The notes: generated by a model from the letters alone, not told the origin. A DNA stretch of 64,000 nt from CAYSLU01 sp964431965 (GCA_964431965.1 CAYSLU010000003.1:1-64000); one strand, 5' to 3'. Shown: positions 1 through 8,825, counted from the stretch's first letter. Numbers and translations are program-made.

Positions 1-71
1 GCGGGAGATGGGGATCGAACCCACGACGTTCAGCTTGGGAAGCTGACATTCTACCGCTGAATTACTCCCGC
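1..71 (-). tRNA. tRNA-Gly (CCC anticodon)
   Basis: Read on the minus strand this folds as a cloverleaf. The 7-bp acceptor stem pairs positions 71-65 with 7-1, and the T arm carries the usual GGTTCGATCC. The anticodon stem TCAGC/GCTGA closes a loop TTCCCAA, giving anticodon CCC (reads GGG). The discriminator base and any encoded CCA would lie just left of position 1, so the 3' end is cut by the window edge. Confidence 0.95.
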
Positions 72-93
72 GCTCTGATCAACGAACGGAGAG

Positions 94-123
94 ACTATAC
101 ATGTCGCCCGGGGCGGATGTCTA
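94..123 (-). promoter_or_regulatory. Probable promoter of tRNA-Gly
   Basis: On the minus strand there is a -35-like TAGACA (118-123), an 18-nt spacer and a -10 TATAGT (94-99). The tRNA 5' end lies 22 nt past the -10 box, giving a leader of about 16 nt. AT-rich boxes like this are rare in such GC-rich DNA. The -35 box lies inside the inverted repeat at 111-138. Confidence 0.55.
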
Positions 124-138
124 TCTCGATGTCCGCCC
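111..138. repeat. Inverted repeat between kinase stop and tRNA-Gly
   Basis: GGGCGGA (111-117) and TCCGCCC (132-138) form a 7-bp GC stem just after the stop of the PfkB kinase. It could end the kinase/aroQ transcript, but no T-run follows. It also spans the -35 region of the tRNA promoter. Confidence 0.4.
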
Positions 139-143
139 GTGCC

Positions 144-1076
144 TCACACGCGCACGATCCGGCGGAACTCCGACAGGCGGCTCTCGATCTCGTGCCCCTT
201 CAGCATCTCCAGTCGCTCGAGGCTGAAGGCTTCGACGCCGTACGATGCGACGACGTTGCCGTAGGCCAGGGCCTTCCGTACGGCGGCATCGCTCACGCGG
301 CCCGACCGGGCCAGAGCCCCCATCAGCCCGCCGGCAAACGCATCGCCCGCCCCGGTCGGGTCGCGCAGGTCCGCCAGAGGGAACGCCGGTATGGCGAAGA
401 TGCCGGAGCGCGAAAACAGCAGGGCCCCATGCTCGCCCTTCTTGATCACCACGTACTTCGGCCCCATCTGGCGGACTTTCTCGCCGGCGCGGACCAGGTT
501 GTGCTCGTCTGTCAGCTGCCGCGCCTCGCTCTCGTTCAGCGTGAGCAGATCGACCCGACCGATCAGTCGGACCAGCGCGTCCCGGGCCGTGTTGATCCAG
601 AGGTCCATCGTATCCGCGCCCACAAATCGCGGCCGCTCCATCTGCGACAGAACGTGCAGCTGCAGGTCCGGCGAAATATTGGCCAGGAACAGATATGGCG
701 CCTTCCGGTAGGCGGGCGGAAGGTCCGGGAAGAACGACTCGAAGACGTTGAGGTGCGTCTCGAGCGTGCGCCGGTTGTTCATGTTCACCTCGTACTCGCC
801 CGACCACCGGAACGTCTTGCCGGGAACGCGCTGCAGACCGTCCAGGTCGATCCCAAAGCGCCGGTAGAGGTCCAGGTAGGGCCGCGGAAAGTCCTCGCCG
901 ACAATGCCGACCATGCCGACGGGCACGAAGAACGAAGCGGCGGCGCACACATAGCTCACCGACCCGCCCAGGAGTCCCTCCCGCTTCTCGAACGGCGTCT
1001 CGATCGTGTCGAGGCCGATGGATCCCACCGCGACCAACTGCACGTCCGCCTGCTTCCGCTTCGCCTGCTTCGTCAT
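144..1076 (-). CDS. PfkB-family sugar/nucleoside kinase
   Basis: 310-aa cytosolic kinase of the PfkB/ribokinase family, which phosphorylates a sugar, nucleoside or similar small alcohol using ATP. The C-terminal signature DPTGAGDAFAGG is present, with catalytic Asp at about residue 245. The N-terminal half has the usual glycine-rich substrate region (LLGGSVSYVCAAA). The start MTKQAKRK is chosen because its ATG overlaps the aroQ stop as ATGA (1073-1076); the open frame continues upstream but there runs inside aroQ. The substrate cannot be read from the sequence. It closes the minus-strand housekeeping run, so it is likely translated by coupling from aroQ. Confidence 0.88.
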   Translation of the reverse strand: MTKQAKRKQADVQLVAVGSIGLDTIETPFEKREGLLGGSVSYVCAAASFFVPVGMVGIVGEDFPRPYLDLYRRFGIDLDGLQRVPGKTFRWSGEYEVNMNNRRTLETHLNVFESFFPDLPPAYRKAPYLFLANISPDLQLHVLSQMERPRFVGADTMDLWINTARDALVRLIGRVDLLTLNESEARQLTDEHNLVRAGEKVRQMGPKYVVIKKGEHGALLFSRSGIFAIPAFPLADLRDPTGAGDAFAGGLMGALARSGRVSDAAVRKALAYGNVVASYGVEAFSLERLEMLKGHEIESRLSEFRRIVRV

Positions 1077-1540
1077 CTGCTCGCTTGCCCCCCCGCTGCG
1101 CGAGACCGGTCCGCGATGAACCGCACCAGGGCTTCCAGCCCCAGCACGTAGCTCATCGAGCCGAATCCGCTGATCTGGCCGATGCACGCCGCCGCGGTGA
1201 GGCTCCGGTGCCGGAAGTCCTCCCGGGCATGGATGTTGGAAAGATGGACCTCGACGCACGGAACCCGGCAAGCCATCACGGCATCGCGCAGGGCGACGCT
1301 GGTGTGCGTGTAGGCGCCGGGGTTCATGACGATTCCGTCGCAGGCGCCCGCGCTGGCGCCGATGCGCGCGACCAGGTCCCCTTCCACGTTGGACTGGGCG
1401 GCGTCGATCTCGGCCCCCAGCTCGCGTGCCCGGGCGCGCACGCGCTCAAGCACGTCGTCGAGCGTCTCGGTGCCGTACACGCCGGGCTCACGCCGGCCCA
1501 GGAGCTGGAGGTTGGGTCCGTTCAACACCAGAATCTTCAC
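1073..1540 (-). CDS. aroQ: 3-dehydroquinate dehydratase, type II
   Basis: 155-aa cytosolic enzyme of the shikimate pathway that dehydrates 3-dehydroquinate to 3-dehydroshikimate; the type II enzyme usually forms a dodecamer. Family hallmarks are visible: LNGPNLQLLG at the N terminus, GVYG with catalytic Tyr22, NPGAYTHTSVALRDA, and EVHLSNIHARE with the general-acid His. It starts with GTG (1538-1540), which overlaps the stop of the upstream ricT-like gene as GTGA, so translation is probably coupled. Length is normal for the family. Other shikimate and aromatic genes (aroA, tyrA, hisC) lie at 44.8-48.1 kb rather than here. Confidence 0.95.
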   Translation of the reverse strand: MKILVLNGPNLQLLGRREPGVYGTETLDDVLERVRARARELGAEIDAAQSNVEGDLVARIGASAGACDGIVMNPGAYTHTSVALRDAVMACRVPCVEVHLSNIHAREDFRHRSLTAAACIGQISGFGSMSYVLGLEALVRFIADRSRAAGGQASR

Positions 1541-2370
1541 GATGGCCGGCCTCCTCTCGCGCCGGGCGGCTCGGGCGCCGCCTTCACCTCGCCCGCCTCG
1601 CACTCGACCACGCGGTCGTCCGACAGCCGGACCCGAACGCGCTGCCGGAGGATGTCGCGGTCCTCCACCCGGCCGCAGCCGCCCGGACACTGGACCGGCT
1701 CGCCGTCGCGCGGCAGGCGCGCCGACAGGCTCTTGTAGCAGTCGTACTCGTACCGGAGGCAGCACTTGAGCCGGCCGCACATGCCGCTGATCGTGCTCGG
1801 ACTGAGCGACAGCCGCTGGGCCTTGGCCATCTTCACGCTGACGGCGTCGAAGGAATCGATCCACCGCTTGCAGCACATGACCTGTCCGCACGGCCCCATC
1901 CCGCCGATGATCTTGGCGGTATCCCGGACCCCGTAGAGCCGCATCTCGACCCGGGCGTGCAGCTCGGCTTCGAGCCGGGTCACGAGCGCGTGGCAGTCCA
2001 CGCGCTCCTCGGCCATGAACGCGACGAAGAGCACGGCGCGATCGAAGCTGTAGCGGGCGCTGATGATGTGGAACTCGAGGTGCAGCTCGGCCATCCGCTT
2101 GTGGCAGAGGTCCAGCGCCATCCGGCTCTTAACCGCGTTCTCGCTGGCCTTGGACTGGTCCTGCAGGGTCGCCCGGCGAAGCACGGCGTTCGCCCGCTCG
2201 GCCGCGGTAGCCTGCGCTTCGACGACCTCGATGCGCGTCACCCGGCCGACTTCGAGGTAGCGGTCGGACTTGACGACGCACAGGTCGCCCTCGTGAATGG
2301 CCAGCTCGGGCGGTCCGTAGCAGACCACGCATGGCCCCTGCTCCACCTGCACATTCGCCCGGCGGTACAT
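1537..2370 (-). CDS. PSP1-domain protein, RicT/YaaT-like
   Basis: 277-aa protein with a PSP1 C-terminal domain. It shows the two cysteine clusters typical of the RicT (YaaT) family: GMGPCGQVMCCKRW and GMCGRLKCCLRYE. In Bacillus, RicT belongs to an Fe-S-containing complex with RicA and RicF that affects RNase Y-dependent mRNA processing; in other phyla the role is poorly known. The downstream GTG of aroQ overlaps its stop. The gene sits next to holB and tmk, the same neighbourhood it has in Firmicutes (tmk-holB-yaaT), which supports orthology. No ricA/ricF partners are seen in the window. Confidence 0.88.
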   Translation of the reverse strand: MYRRANVQVEQGPCVVCYGPPELAIHEGDLCVVKSDRYLEVGRVTRIEVVEAQATAAERANAVLRRATLQDQSKASENAVKSRMALDLCHKRMAELHLEFHIISARYSFDRAVLFVAFMAEERVDCHALVTRLEAELHARVEMRLYGVRDTAKIIGGMGPCGQVMCCKRWIDSFDAVSVKMAKAQRLSLSPSTISGMCGRLKCCLRYEYDCYKSLSARLPRDGEPVQCPGGCGRVEDRDILRQRVRVRLSDDRVVECEAGEVKAAPEPPGARGGRPS

Positions 2371-2401
2371 GGCTCGCCTTCCCGTCCCACGGACGACCGC
2401 C

Positions 2402-3370
2402 TCAGCGCCGCGGGCTCAAGCCGCTGAAACCGGCGCTGAAGACGGCGTCCTCGTTCACGTTTTCGTCCAGCAGCTGCTGCATCCGCTCGGCGGTGCGGAT
2501 CGCCTGCAGCAACTCGGATGATGATAGCCCGGCTGCCTGATCCGAGGCGAGTTCCAAGTCGCCGGGCTCGCGATAGTGCAGAAGGACGGGATCGGCGGCG
2601 CACGCGCGCAGCAGCAGATCCCGGTACCAGAGCACCATGGACCGCATGATCCCGGTGCGGGTCTCCTTGTACCGCGCGTTGACGCGGGCCTCCAAGGTCT
2701 CCTTGTCCAGCCCGTCCTCGGCGGCTTCCTTTTCCGACCGCTCGATCCCCTTGCGGAGCTCCGCCAGCAGGCGGACCAGCTGGCGGCTCCGCCACACCCC
2801 GGTGATGGGCCCGAACTCGGCCCCCGTGAGGATGTCCCGCACGGGCTCCCATATCTCGCGCGGCAGGCCCGACTGCCCGCCGGCCAGGGTGACGCGCTGG
2901 CAGCGGGAGAGGATGGTGGCCAGGATGGACTGCGGACTCTCCGTCAGCATCAGGAACAGGCAGCGCGGCGGCGGCTCCTCCAGGGTCTTCAGAAAGGCGT
3001 TCGCCGCCTCCACGCCCAGCCGATCCGCACCGATCAGCACGCAGGCCTTCCACCCGCCGCCGAACGAGGTCTGGAAGATGTGCTTCTGGATCTCGCGAAC
3101 CTGCCCGATCAGAATCTGCTGCGACTTCTTCTGCGGCTCGATCCAGAGCACGTCGGCCTGGGTGTGGGCCAGCGCTCCGCGGCACCCCGCACAGCGCCCG
3201 CATGGCCGCGGCTTCGCCTCGCAGAACAGCAGGCTGACGACCCGCTCGGCGAACGGGAGGCCCGTCTCGCGGACGGGCCCCACCATCAGGTAGGCCTGCG
3301 CCAGGCGGCCGGTTTCGAAGCCCGACCGGATCTCTTCGAACAGCTCCTCAGCCCTGGAGTCGGAGTGCAT
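2402..3370 (-). CDS. holB: DNA polymerase III delta' subunit
   Basis: 322-aa clamp-loader subunit. It has the AAA+ fold, the zinc-binding cluster (C-x6-C-x2-C-x2-C in CEAKPRPCGRCAGC), the sensor region ANAFLKTLEEPPP and ATILSRCQRV. There is no GxxGxGK[ST] Walker A loop: the equivalent position reads MVGPVRETGLPFAERV. This is expected for delta', which does not hydrolyse ATP, and separates it from DnaX. The start MHSDSRAEEL overlaps the end of tmk by 23 nt. It loads the beta clamp together with DnaX and delta, which are not in this window. Confidence 0.9.
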   Translation of the reverse strand: MHSDSRAEELFEEIRSGFETGRLAQAYLMVGPVRETGLPFAERVVSLLFCEAKPRPCGRCAGCRGALAHTQADVLWIEPQKKSQQILIGQVREIQKHIFQTSFGGGWKACVLIGADRLGVEAANAFLKTLEEPPPRCLFLMLTESPQSILATILSRCQRVTLAGGQSGLPREIWEPVRDILTGAEFGPITGVWRSRQLVRLLAELRKGIERSEKEAAEDGLDKETLEARVNARYKETRTGIMRSMVLWYRDLLLRACAADPVLLHYREPGDLELASDQAAGLSSSELLQAIRTAERMQQLLDENVNEDAVFSAGFSGLSPRR

Positions 3371-3995
3371 CGCGAACCACCTCCCACACACGCTCGGACA
3401 CCCGGTCGACCGGCTGCGCGGCGTCAATCACTCGAAACCGCCTGGGCCATCTCCCGGCGAGCGTACGGTATCCGCGGCGCACCCGCTCGTGAAAGGCCAT
3501 GGCTTCCCGCTCGATCCGATCCCTCTTGCCTCCGCCCGCCCGGCCGATCAGGCGCCTCATGCCGGTCCGGACCGGAAGGTCCAGAAGGATCGTGAGGTCC
3601 GGCCGGGTCGATCCGATCGCAAACCGGTTGAGCGCCAGGATGGTGGGGATGGGGAATCCGCGCGCAAAGCCCTGATAGGCCGTCGTCGAGTCTGAAAACC
3701 GGTCGCACAGGACCCATGCGCCGCGGTCCAGCGCCGGCCGGATCACGCGGCGCACCAGCTGCGCCCGGCACGCCTCGAACAGCAGGGTCTCCGTCTCGGC
3801 GCAGATCGGTTCGCCGGCGCGGTCGTGCTGCAGGATCTCGCGAACGATCTCGCCGGTCGCCGTCCCCCCGGGCTCGCGGGTGAGCAGCACCTCGAGTCCG
3901 GCCTGCTCCAAGCGGGCGGCCAGGCGGCGGATCTGGGTCGACTTGCCCCCGCCCTCCGGCCCTTCGAACGTGATAAACCGGCCTCTGCGTGTCAT
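3348..3995 (-). CDS. tmk: Thymidylate kinase
   Basis: 215-aa cytosolic kinase that converts dTMP to dTDP. P-loop FEGPEGGGKSTQ lies near residues 9-20, the DRF signature is in LCDRFSDSTTAYQG, and the LID region is arginine-rich (GRAGGGKRDRIE). The start MTRRGRFITFEG is chosen because it places the P-loop at the usual distance; an upstream in-frame ATG at 4040 would add 15 residues without homology. It is directly followed by holB, the classic tmk-holB arrangement. Confidence 0.94.
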   Translation of the reverse strand: MTRRGRFITFEGPEGGGKSTQIRRLAARLEQAGLEVLLTREPGGTATGEIVREILQHDRAGEPICAETETLLFEACRAQLVRRVIRPALDRGAWVLCDRFSDSTTAYQGFARGFPIPTILALNRFAIGSTRPDLTILLDLPVRTGMRRLIGRAGGGKRDRIEREAMAFHERVRRGYRTLAGRWPRRFRVIDAAQPVDRVSERVWEVVRDALRLQG

Positions 3996-4052
3996 GGCGC
4001 GAAGAGCCTGCCCGATCGCCCTGCCGCTGGCAAGCGGCAAAGGAGCGAACGG

Positions 4053-5459
4053 CTACGCCCGCTTGAGCTTGGGGCCCGACGGCGTGTCCTGGATGATCCA
4101 GCCCTTGGCCAGCAGCTCGGCCCGGATGCGATCGGACGCGGCCCAGTCCCTGGCGCCCCGCGCCTGCTGTCGCTGGTCGAGCAGAGCCAGGATGTCGGAG
4201 CCCGGCTTCTCTTCCGGGGCGAGCAGGAAACCGAACACGCGATCCAGATCCTCCAGCAGGGCCAGCGCCGCCGCTGCGCCGGCCGGCGGAAGGGCCTTTC
4301 CGTCCATCGCCTTGTTGCCGTCCCGGACCAGGTTGAACACGGCGCCGATCGCTTCCGAGATGTTCAGATCCTCGTCCAGCGCCTTCCGGAAACCGTCGCG
4401 CCCCGCGGCCGCCCACTCCGGCAGGTCCGCCGGCTGCGCACCCGACGAACCTCCGGCTACCGCGCGCAGCCTCGCCTGGAACTCGTCGAGCCGCGACAGC
4501 GAGGCGCGCGCCGCATCGAGCGCCTCGAACGTGAAGTTGAGCGATTGGCGATAGTGGGCTCCGATCAAGACGTAGCGCACCTCGCGCCCGGTGTACCCCC
4601 GGCTGCACACGTCGCGAAGGGTGTAGAAGTTGCCGAGCGACTTGGACATCTTCCGGCCGTCCACGACCAGGTGGGCGCAGTGCATCCAATGCCGTGCGAG
4701 CGGCTTGCCCGTGGCCCCCTCGCTCTGGGCGATCTCGTTCTGGTGGTGCGGAAAGATGTTGTCCACGCCCCCGGTGTGAAGGTCGAATGTCTCGCCCAAG
4801 AGCTTCATGCTCATGGCGGAGCATTCGATGTGCCATCCCGGCCGGCCACGCCCCCATGGCGAGTCCCATACCACGTCGCCATCCTGCTCGTCCCACGCCT
4901 TCCACAGCGCGAAATCGGCCACGTTTTCCTTCTCGTACTCGTCCTGGGCGACCCGGGCGCCCGCGCGCAACCCCTCCATGTCGAGGTGCGCCAGGCGGCC
5001 GTAGGCGGCGAACTTCGCTATGCTGAAGTATACGCCGCCGTCGTCCGAGCGGTACGCGAGGCCGTTCGCGAAAAGCTGCTCGATCAGCCGGATCATCTCC
5101 GGCACGTGATCCGTCGCCGCCGGGTAGTGCTCGGCGGGCTCGATATTCAACGTCCGCAAGTCCTCGAAGAACGAGTCCTTGAACACGCGCGTGAACGCGT
5201 CGAGCGAGACGCCCTTTTCCCGGGACCCCCGGATGGTCTTGTCGTCCACGTCCGTCAGGTTCATCACCTGCGTGACGCGGTTGCCCTGCCACCGGAGGTA
5301 GCGGCGCAGCAGATCCTCAAAGACGTACGCGCGGAAATTCCCGATGTGGGCGTAGCTGTAGACGGTCGGACCGCAGGTGTACATCCGGACGTGCGACGGC
5401 TCGATCGGCGTGAATGGCTCGAGGCGGCGCGTCTGCGTGTCGAAGATCCTGAAGGTCAT
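4053..5459 (-). CDS. cysS: Cysteine--tRNA ligase
   Basis: 468-aa class I aminoacyl-tRNA synthetase charging tRNA-Cys. The HIGH-type motif is YAHIGNFR, the KMSKS loop is GRKMSKSLGN, and the zinc ligands that select cysteine are visible (Cys in MYTCGPTVY, Cys in WHIECSAMSM, His in FPHHQNE). Length fits the bacterial family. Its start lies 1 nt beyond the stop of ispF, so the two are almost certainly co-transcribed. Confidence 0.97.
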   Translation of the reverse strand: MTFRIFDTQTRRLEPFTPIEPSHVRMYTCGPTVYSYAHIGNFRAYVFEDLLRRYLRWQGNRVTQVMNLTDVDDKTIRGSREKGVSLDAFTRVFKDSFFEDLRTLNIEPAEHYPAATDHVPEMIRLIEQLFANGLAYRSDDGGVYFSIAKFAAYGRLAHLDMEGLRAGARVAQDEYEKENVADFALWKAWDEQDGDVVWDSPWGRGRPGWHIECSAMSMKLLGETFDLHTGGVDNIFPHHQNEIAQSEGATGKPLARHWMHCAHLVVDGRKMSKSLGNFYTLRDVCSRGYTGREVRYVLIGAHYRQSLNFTFEALDAARASLSRLDEFQARLRAVAGGSSGAQPADLPEWAAAGRDGFRKALDEDLNISEAIGAVFNLVRDGNKAMDGKALPPAGAAAALALLEDLDRVFGFLLAPEEKPGSDILALLDQRQQARGARDWAASDRIRAELLAKGWIIQDTPSGPKLKRA

Positions 5460-5460
5460 G

Positions 5461-5937
5461 TCACTCCTGCTCCACGGTAGCCACGGCCATGGCGGCGATG
5501 CCTTCGCGCCGGCCCAGGAACCCCATCTGCTCGCATGTCGTCGCCTTCACGGACACCCGGTCCGGCCCGATGCCGATGGCCGCCGCGATCCGCTCGCGCA
5601 TGGACGGCACGTGGGGCGCAATCCGCGGCGCTTCGGCGATTACCGTGCTGTCGACGTTCACAATCGAGGCGCCCCGGGCGCGCACCCGCTCCGCCACATG
5701 TCCGAGCAGCACCATGCTGTCGGCGTCCTTCCAGCGGGGGTCGCGGTTGGAGAAGTGCTGCCCGATATCGCCGTCCGCGACGGCGCCCAGGAGGGCGTCG
5801 GCGATCGCGTGCGCCAGGGCGTCCGCGTCGGAGTGCCCCATCAGCCCCTGCTCATGGGCGATCTGCACGCCGCCCAGCACCAGGCGGCGGCCCTCGGTGA
5901 GCGCGTGCACGTCAAAGCCGATACCGGTGCGGATCAT
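5461..5937 (-). CDS. ispF: 2-C-methyl-D-erythritol 2,4-cyclodiphosphate synthase
   Basis: 158-aa enzyme of the MEP isoprenoid pathway that cyclises CDP-methylerythritol 2-phosphate. The metal-binding Asp and His of GFDVHAL and the following HSDADALAHAIADALLGA are present, as are the C-terminal KATTCEQMGFLGRREGIAAMAVATV features. It is a monofunctional IspF, not an IspDF fusion. It sits between aspS (15 nt upstream) and cysS. Confidence 0.96.
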   Translation of the reverse strand: MIRTGIGFDVHALTEGRRLVLGGVQIAHEQGLMGHSDADALAHAIADALLGAVADGDIGQHFSNRDPRWKDADSMVLLGHVAERVRARGASIVNVDSTVIAEAPRIAPHVPSMRERIAAAIGIGPDRVSVKATTCEQMGFLGRREGIAAMAVATVEQE

Positions 5938-5952
5938 GGCGGTCGGGGCGGC

Positions 5953-7743
5953 TCAGCCGGCGGCCGGCGCGTCCTTCTTGGGCAGATTGATCTTCAGGTG
6001 CAGCTCCCGGAGCTGCTTCTCGGTCACGGTCCCGGGCGCGTTCATCATCAGGTCCTGCGCCCGCTGGTTCATCGGGAACGCGATCACCTCGCGAATATTG
6101 CTCTCGCTGGCGAGGAGCATGACGATGCGATCGACGCCCGGCGCGATTCCGCCGTGGGGCGGAGCGCCCAGGCGGAAGGCGCTGATCATCCCGCCGAACT
6201 TCGCATCCACGTCGTCGCGCGAGTAGCCGGCGAGCTCGAACGCCTTATACATGATCTCGGGCTCATGGTTTCGGATCGCACCGCTCGACAGCTCGTAGCC
6301 GTTACACACGATGTCGTACTGGTACGCCAGCACCTCGAGGGGATGCTTCCGGAGCAGCGTGTCCAACCCGCCCTGCGGCATGGAAAACGGGTTGTGCGAG
6401 AACTGGATCGACTGAGTCTCCTCGTCGAGCTCGTACATGGGATAGTCCACGATCCAGCAAAAGCGGAACGCGCCGGGCTCCACCAGATCCAGATCGCGGC
6501 CGAGCTTGACCCGGATATCGCCGGCCATCCGGTTGACCTTCTTCACCGCATCGCACAGGAAGAACACCACATCGCCGGCCCCAACGCCGCAGCGGGCGGC
6601 CAGCGCCTGAAGCTCCTCCGCGCTCATGAACTTCGCGATTGGCCCCTTCACGCCCTCGGCGCCCCACACCAGATAGGCCAGCCCCGGCGCCCCCAGCGAC
6701 TGGGCATACTCGACCATCTTGTCGAAGAAGCTGCGCGGCCGGTCGGATATGCTCTTCACCGGGATGGCCCGAACCACGCCCCCGCCTTCGATGACCGACC
6801 GGAAGGCCCGGAACCCGGCGCCCCGGAACACGTCCGTGACATCTACCATCTGGATCGGAATGCGCAGGTCCGGCTTGTCGGTCCCGAACTTGACCAGCGA
6901 GTCAGCATATGAGAACCGGCGGAACGGCGCGGCGTCCATCTTCCAGGTCGAGAACTCTGCGAAGATCCCGTGCAGCACGTCCTCAACGACGGCAAAGACG
7001 TCCTCCTGGGTCACAAAGGACATCTCCATGTCCATCTGATAGAACTCGCCGGGCGAGCGGTCGGCCCGCGCATCCTCGTCCCGAAAGCAGGGCGCGATCT
7101 GGAAATACCGGTCGAAGCCCGCGACCATGAGGAGCTGCTTGAACTGCTGCGGCGCCTGCGGAAGCGCATAGAACTTGCCCGGGTGCACGCGGCTCGGCAC
7201 CAGGTAATCCCGCGCCCCCTCCGGCGAACTGCTCGTCAGGATCGGCGTCTGGAACTCGTTGAACCCGTGTGCCTGCATGCGGCGCCGCAGGCTGGCGATC
7301 ACCCGCGACCGCAGCATGATGTTGCCGTGGATGCGCTCGCGCCGCAGATCGAGAAACCGGTAGCGCAGCCGAAGGTCCTCGGGCCCCTCGTCGTCACCCG
7401 CGATGGTGATCGGCAGCGGATCGGCCTCGCTGTGGACGGCCAGGTCCTCGACATCGACCTCTATGGTCCCCGTCGCCAGGTTCGGGTTCACGGTTTCCGG
7501 CGAGCGCGCCACGACCTTTCCGGTGGCGGTAATCACGCTCTCGACCCGGAGTTTCTGGACGCGCTCAAAGTGCGGGCTGGCGGGCTCCACGACGATCTGC
7601 GTGATGCCGTAGTGGTCCCGCAGGTCCACGAACAGGAGCTGCCCGTGATCGCGTTTGCGGTAGATCCAGCCGGAGATGCGGACGGTCTGCCCCTGGTGGT
7701 CGAGCTTCAGTTCGCCGCAGTTGTGCGTTCGGTAGAGATGCAT
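5953..7743 (-). CDS. aspS: Aspartate--tRNA ligase, bacterial type
   Basis: 596-aa class IIb synthetase. The N-terminal OB-fold anticodon domain (VRISGWIYRKRDHGQLLFVDLRD) is followed by the catalytic core with GEFYQMDMEMSF and GARDYLVPSR. The bacterial GAD insertion domain occupies roughly residues 290-420, and the C-terminal motif 3 reads GGIAPGVDRIVMLL. The start MHLYRTHNCGEL is chosen by homology of the N terminus; an upstream ATG at 7812 gives an extension with no similarity. It could be the discriminating or the non-discriminating type; this cannot be decided by eye. Confidence 0.96.
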   Translation of the reverse strand: MHLYRTHNCGELKLDHQGQTVRISGWIYRKRDHGQLLFVDLRDHYGITQIVVEPASPHFERVQKLRVESVITATGKVVARSPETVNPNLATGTIEVDVEDLAVHSEADPLPITIAGDDEGPEDLRLRYRFLDLRRERIHGNIMLRSRVIASLRRRMQAHGFNEFQTPILTSSSPEGARDYLVPSRVHPGKFYALPQAPQQFKQLLMVAGFDRYFQIAPCFRDEDARADRSPGEFYQMDMEMSFVTQEDVFAVVEDVLHGIFAEFSTWKMDAAPFRRFSYADSLVKFGTDKPDLRIPIQMVDVTDVFRGAGFRAFRSVIEGGGVVRAIPVKSISDRPRSFFDKMVEYAQSLGAPGLAYLVWGAEGVKGPIAKFMSAEELQALAARCGVGAGDVVFFLCDAVKKVNRMAGDIRVKLGRDLDLVEPGAFRFCWIVDYPMYELDEETQSIQFSHNPFSMPQGGLDTLLRKHPLEVLAYQYDIVCNGYELSSGAIRNHEPEIMYKAFELAGYSRDDVDAKFGGMISAFRLGAPPHGGIAPGVDRIVMLLASESNIREVIAFPMNQRAQDLMMNAPGTVTEKQLRELHLKINLPKKDAPAAG

Positions 7744-7808
7744 GGTAGCAGAAAGTTGGCGGACGGTTGATGGTCGGTCGTTAGCTTCACGCGCGAGCCG
7801 TCGATTCG

Positions 7809-8738
7809 TCACTCGCGAATCGTCACCGGCGTGCCGTTGGGGACGATCGTGTATATCTCCTCGACATCCTCATTGCGGAGGCGGACGCATCCGCCGCTCT
7901 CGGCCTTTCCGATCGAGTTCGACGCCCATGTCCCGTGAATGCCGTACCCCCGGATATCCTCGCCGCCGCCACTGCTCCGAAGATTCAGCCAGTGCGTGCC
8001 GAGAATGTTCTCGGGGTCTCCGTATGGGATGGCCTTCCCGTCCGGCCGCCACCACGTCGGCTGAGCGACGCGGTCGCTGATCACGAACGCGCCCACGGGC
8101 GTCTTGCCATACCGCCCGGTTCCGCACGCATAGCGCTTGAAGAACCGGCCATTCAGCGACAGCACGACCTCGTACCGCCCCTTGTCGACGTCGATTGAGA
8201 ACCGCCCGGTGCAGACGCGCAGACGATCGCCCGGCCTCAGGAGGTCCGGATTCTGTATGTTGTTGCTCTTCTGCAAGAGCTGCAGGGTCGTTCCGAAACG
8301 CTGGACGATCCGCGCCGCCAGATCCCCGGCCCGCACGGTGTAGTTCGTCTTCTCCGGCATCATGGCCGGGCTCATGATCAGCTGGATGCTGAGCCGGCCG
8401 ATCCGGGAATCGATCTCGCGCAGCGCCGCCGGATCAAGGGCATTCGTCCGCGCCTCCAGATACTTCTCGCGCGCTCCAGTCGGCTCGTCAGACCGCTCCA
8501 TATCCTCCGCCACGGAGACCAGCTGCGCCACGACGCCGGTCGCGCCGGCCAAGCCAGCCGGAGCGGAGACGGGAGCGTGCGTGACGATCGCCGGCCCCTC
8601 CGGCTGAGGGGGAGCAGCTGTCCGGGCTCGAACAACGTAGACGCAGGCGCCAGCCGCAACAGCCAGAGCCGCCAGCAGGAACCAACCCCAGAGCCGTCCG
8701 GACCGTCGGGGCTCGCCTTGAAACTCCAACGGGCTCAT
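7809..8738 (-). CDS. LysM-L,D-transpeptidase (YkuD family), membrane-anchored
   Basis: 309-aa cell-wall enzyme. An N-terminal hydrophobic segment (about residues 16-33, WGWFLLAALAVAAGACVYVV) anchors it or directs export. A spacer is followed by a LysM peptidoglycan-binding motif (YTVRAGDLAARI...LLRPGDRL, about 135-180) and a YkuD catalytic domain with HGTW and the nucleophile Cys284 in ESGGCVRLRNED. It would form 3-3 peptidoglycan crosslinks or attach proteins to the wall in the periplasm. The start MSPLEFQG is favoured because it puts the membrane segment close to the N terminus. It shows that the organism makes peptidoglycan, which not all PVC lineages were once thought to do. Confidence 0.9.
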   Translation of the reverse strand: MSPLEFQGEPRRSGRLWGWFLLAALAVAAGACVYVVRARTAAPPQPEGPAIVTHAPVSAPAGLAGATGVVAQLVSVAEDMERSDEPTGAREKYLEARTNALDPAALREIDSRIGRLSIQLIMSPAMMPEKTNYTVRAGDLAARIVQRFGTTLQLLQKSNNIQNPDLLRPGDRLRVCTGRFSIDVDKGRYEVVLSLNGRFFKRYACGTGRYGKTPVGAFVISDRVAQPTWWRPDGKAIPYGDPENILGTHWLNLRSSGGGEDIRGYGIHGTWASNSIGKAESGGCVRLRNEDVEEIYTIVPNGTPVTIRE

Positions 8739-8761
8739 TCGCGGCCTGCTCCTGTGGCGGG

Positions 8762-8816
8762 TCACCCGCGGCGCGCTGCTCGCGGTCCGCACCGCCCTCA
8801 TGCACGCCGCGGGTGA
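8762..8816. repeat. 12-bp perfect inverted repeat between lipoprotein and transpeptidase genes
   Basis: TCACCCGCGGCG (8762-8773) and CGCCGCGGGTGA (8805-8816) are perfect inverted copies separated by 31 nt, in the gap between the lipoprotein stop (8826) and the transpeptidase start (8738). On the minus strand it would form a strong GC hairpin in the transcript. No T-run follows, so it may attenuate or stabilise rather than simply terminate. Confidence 0.6.
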
Positions 8817-8825
8817 GGTCTGACG

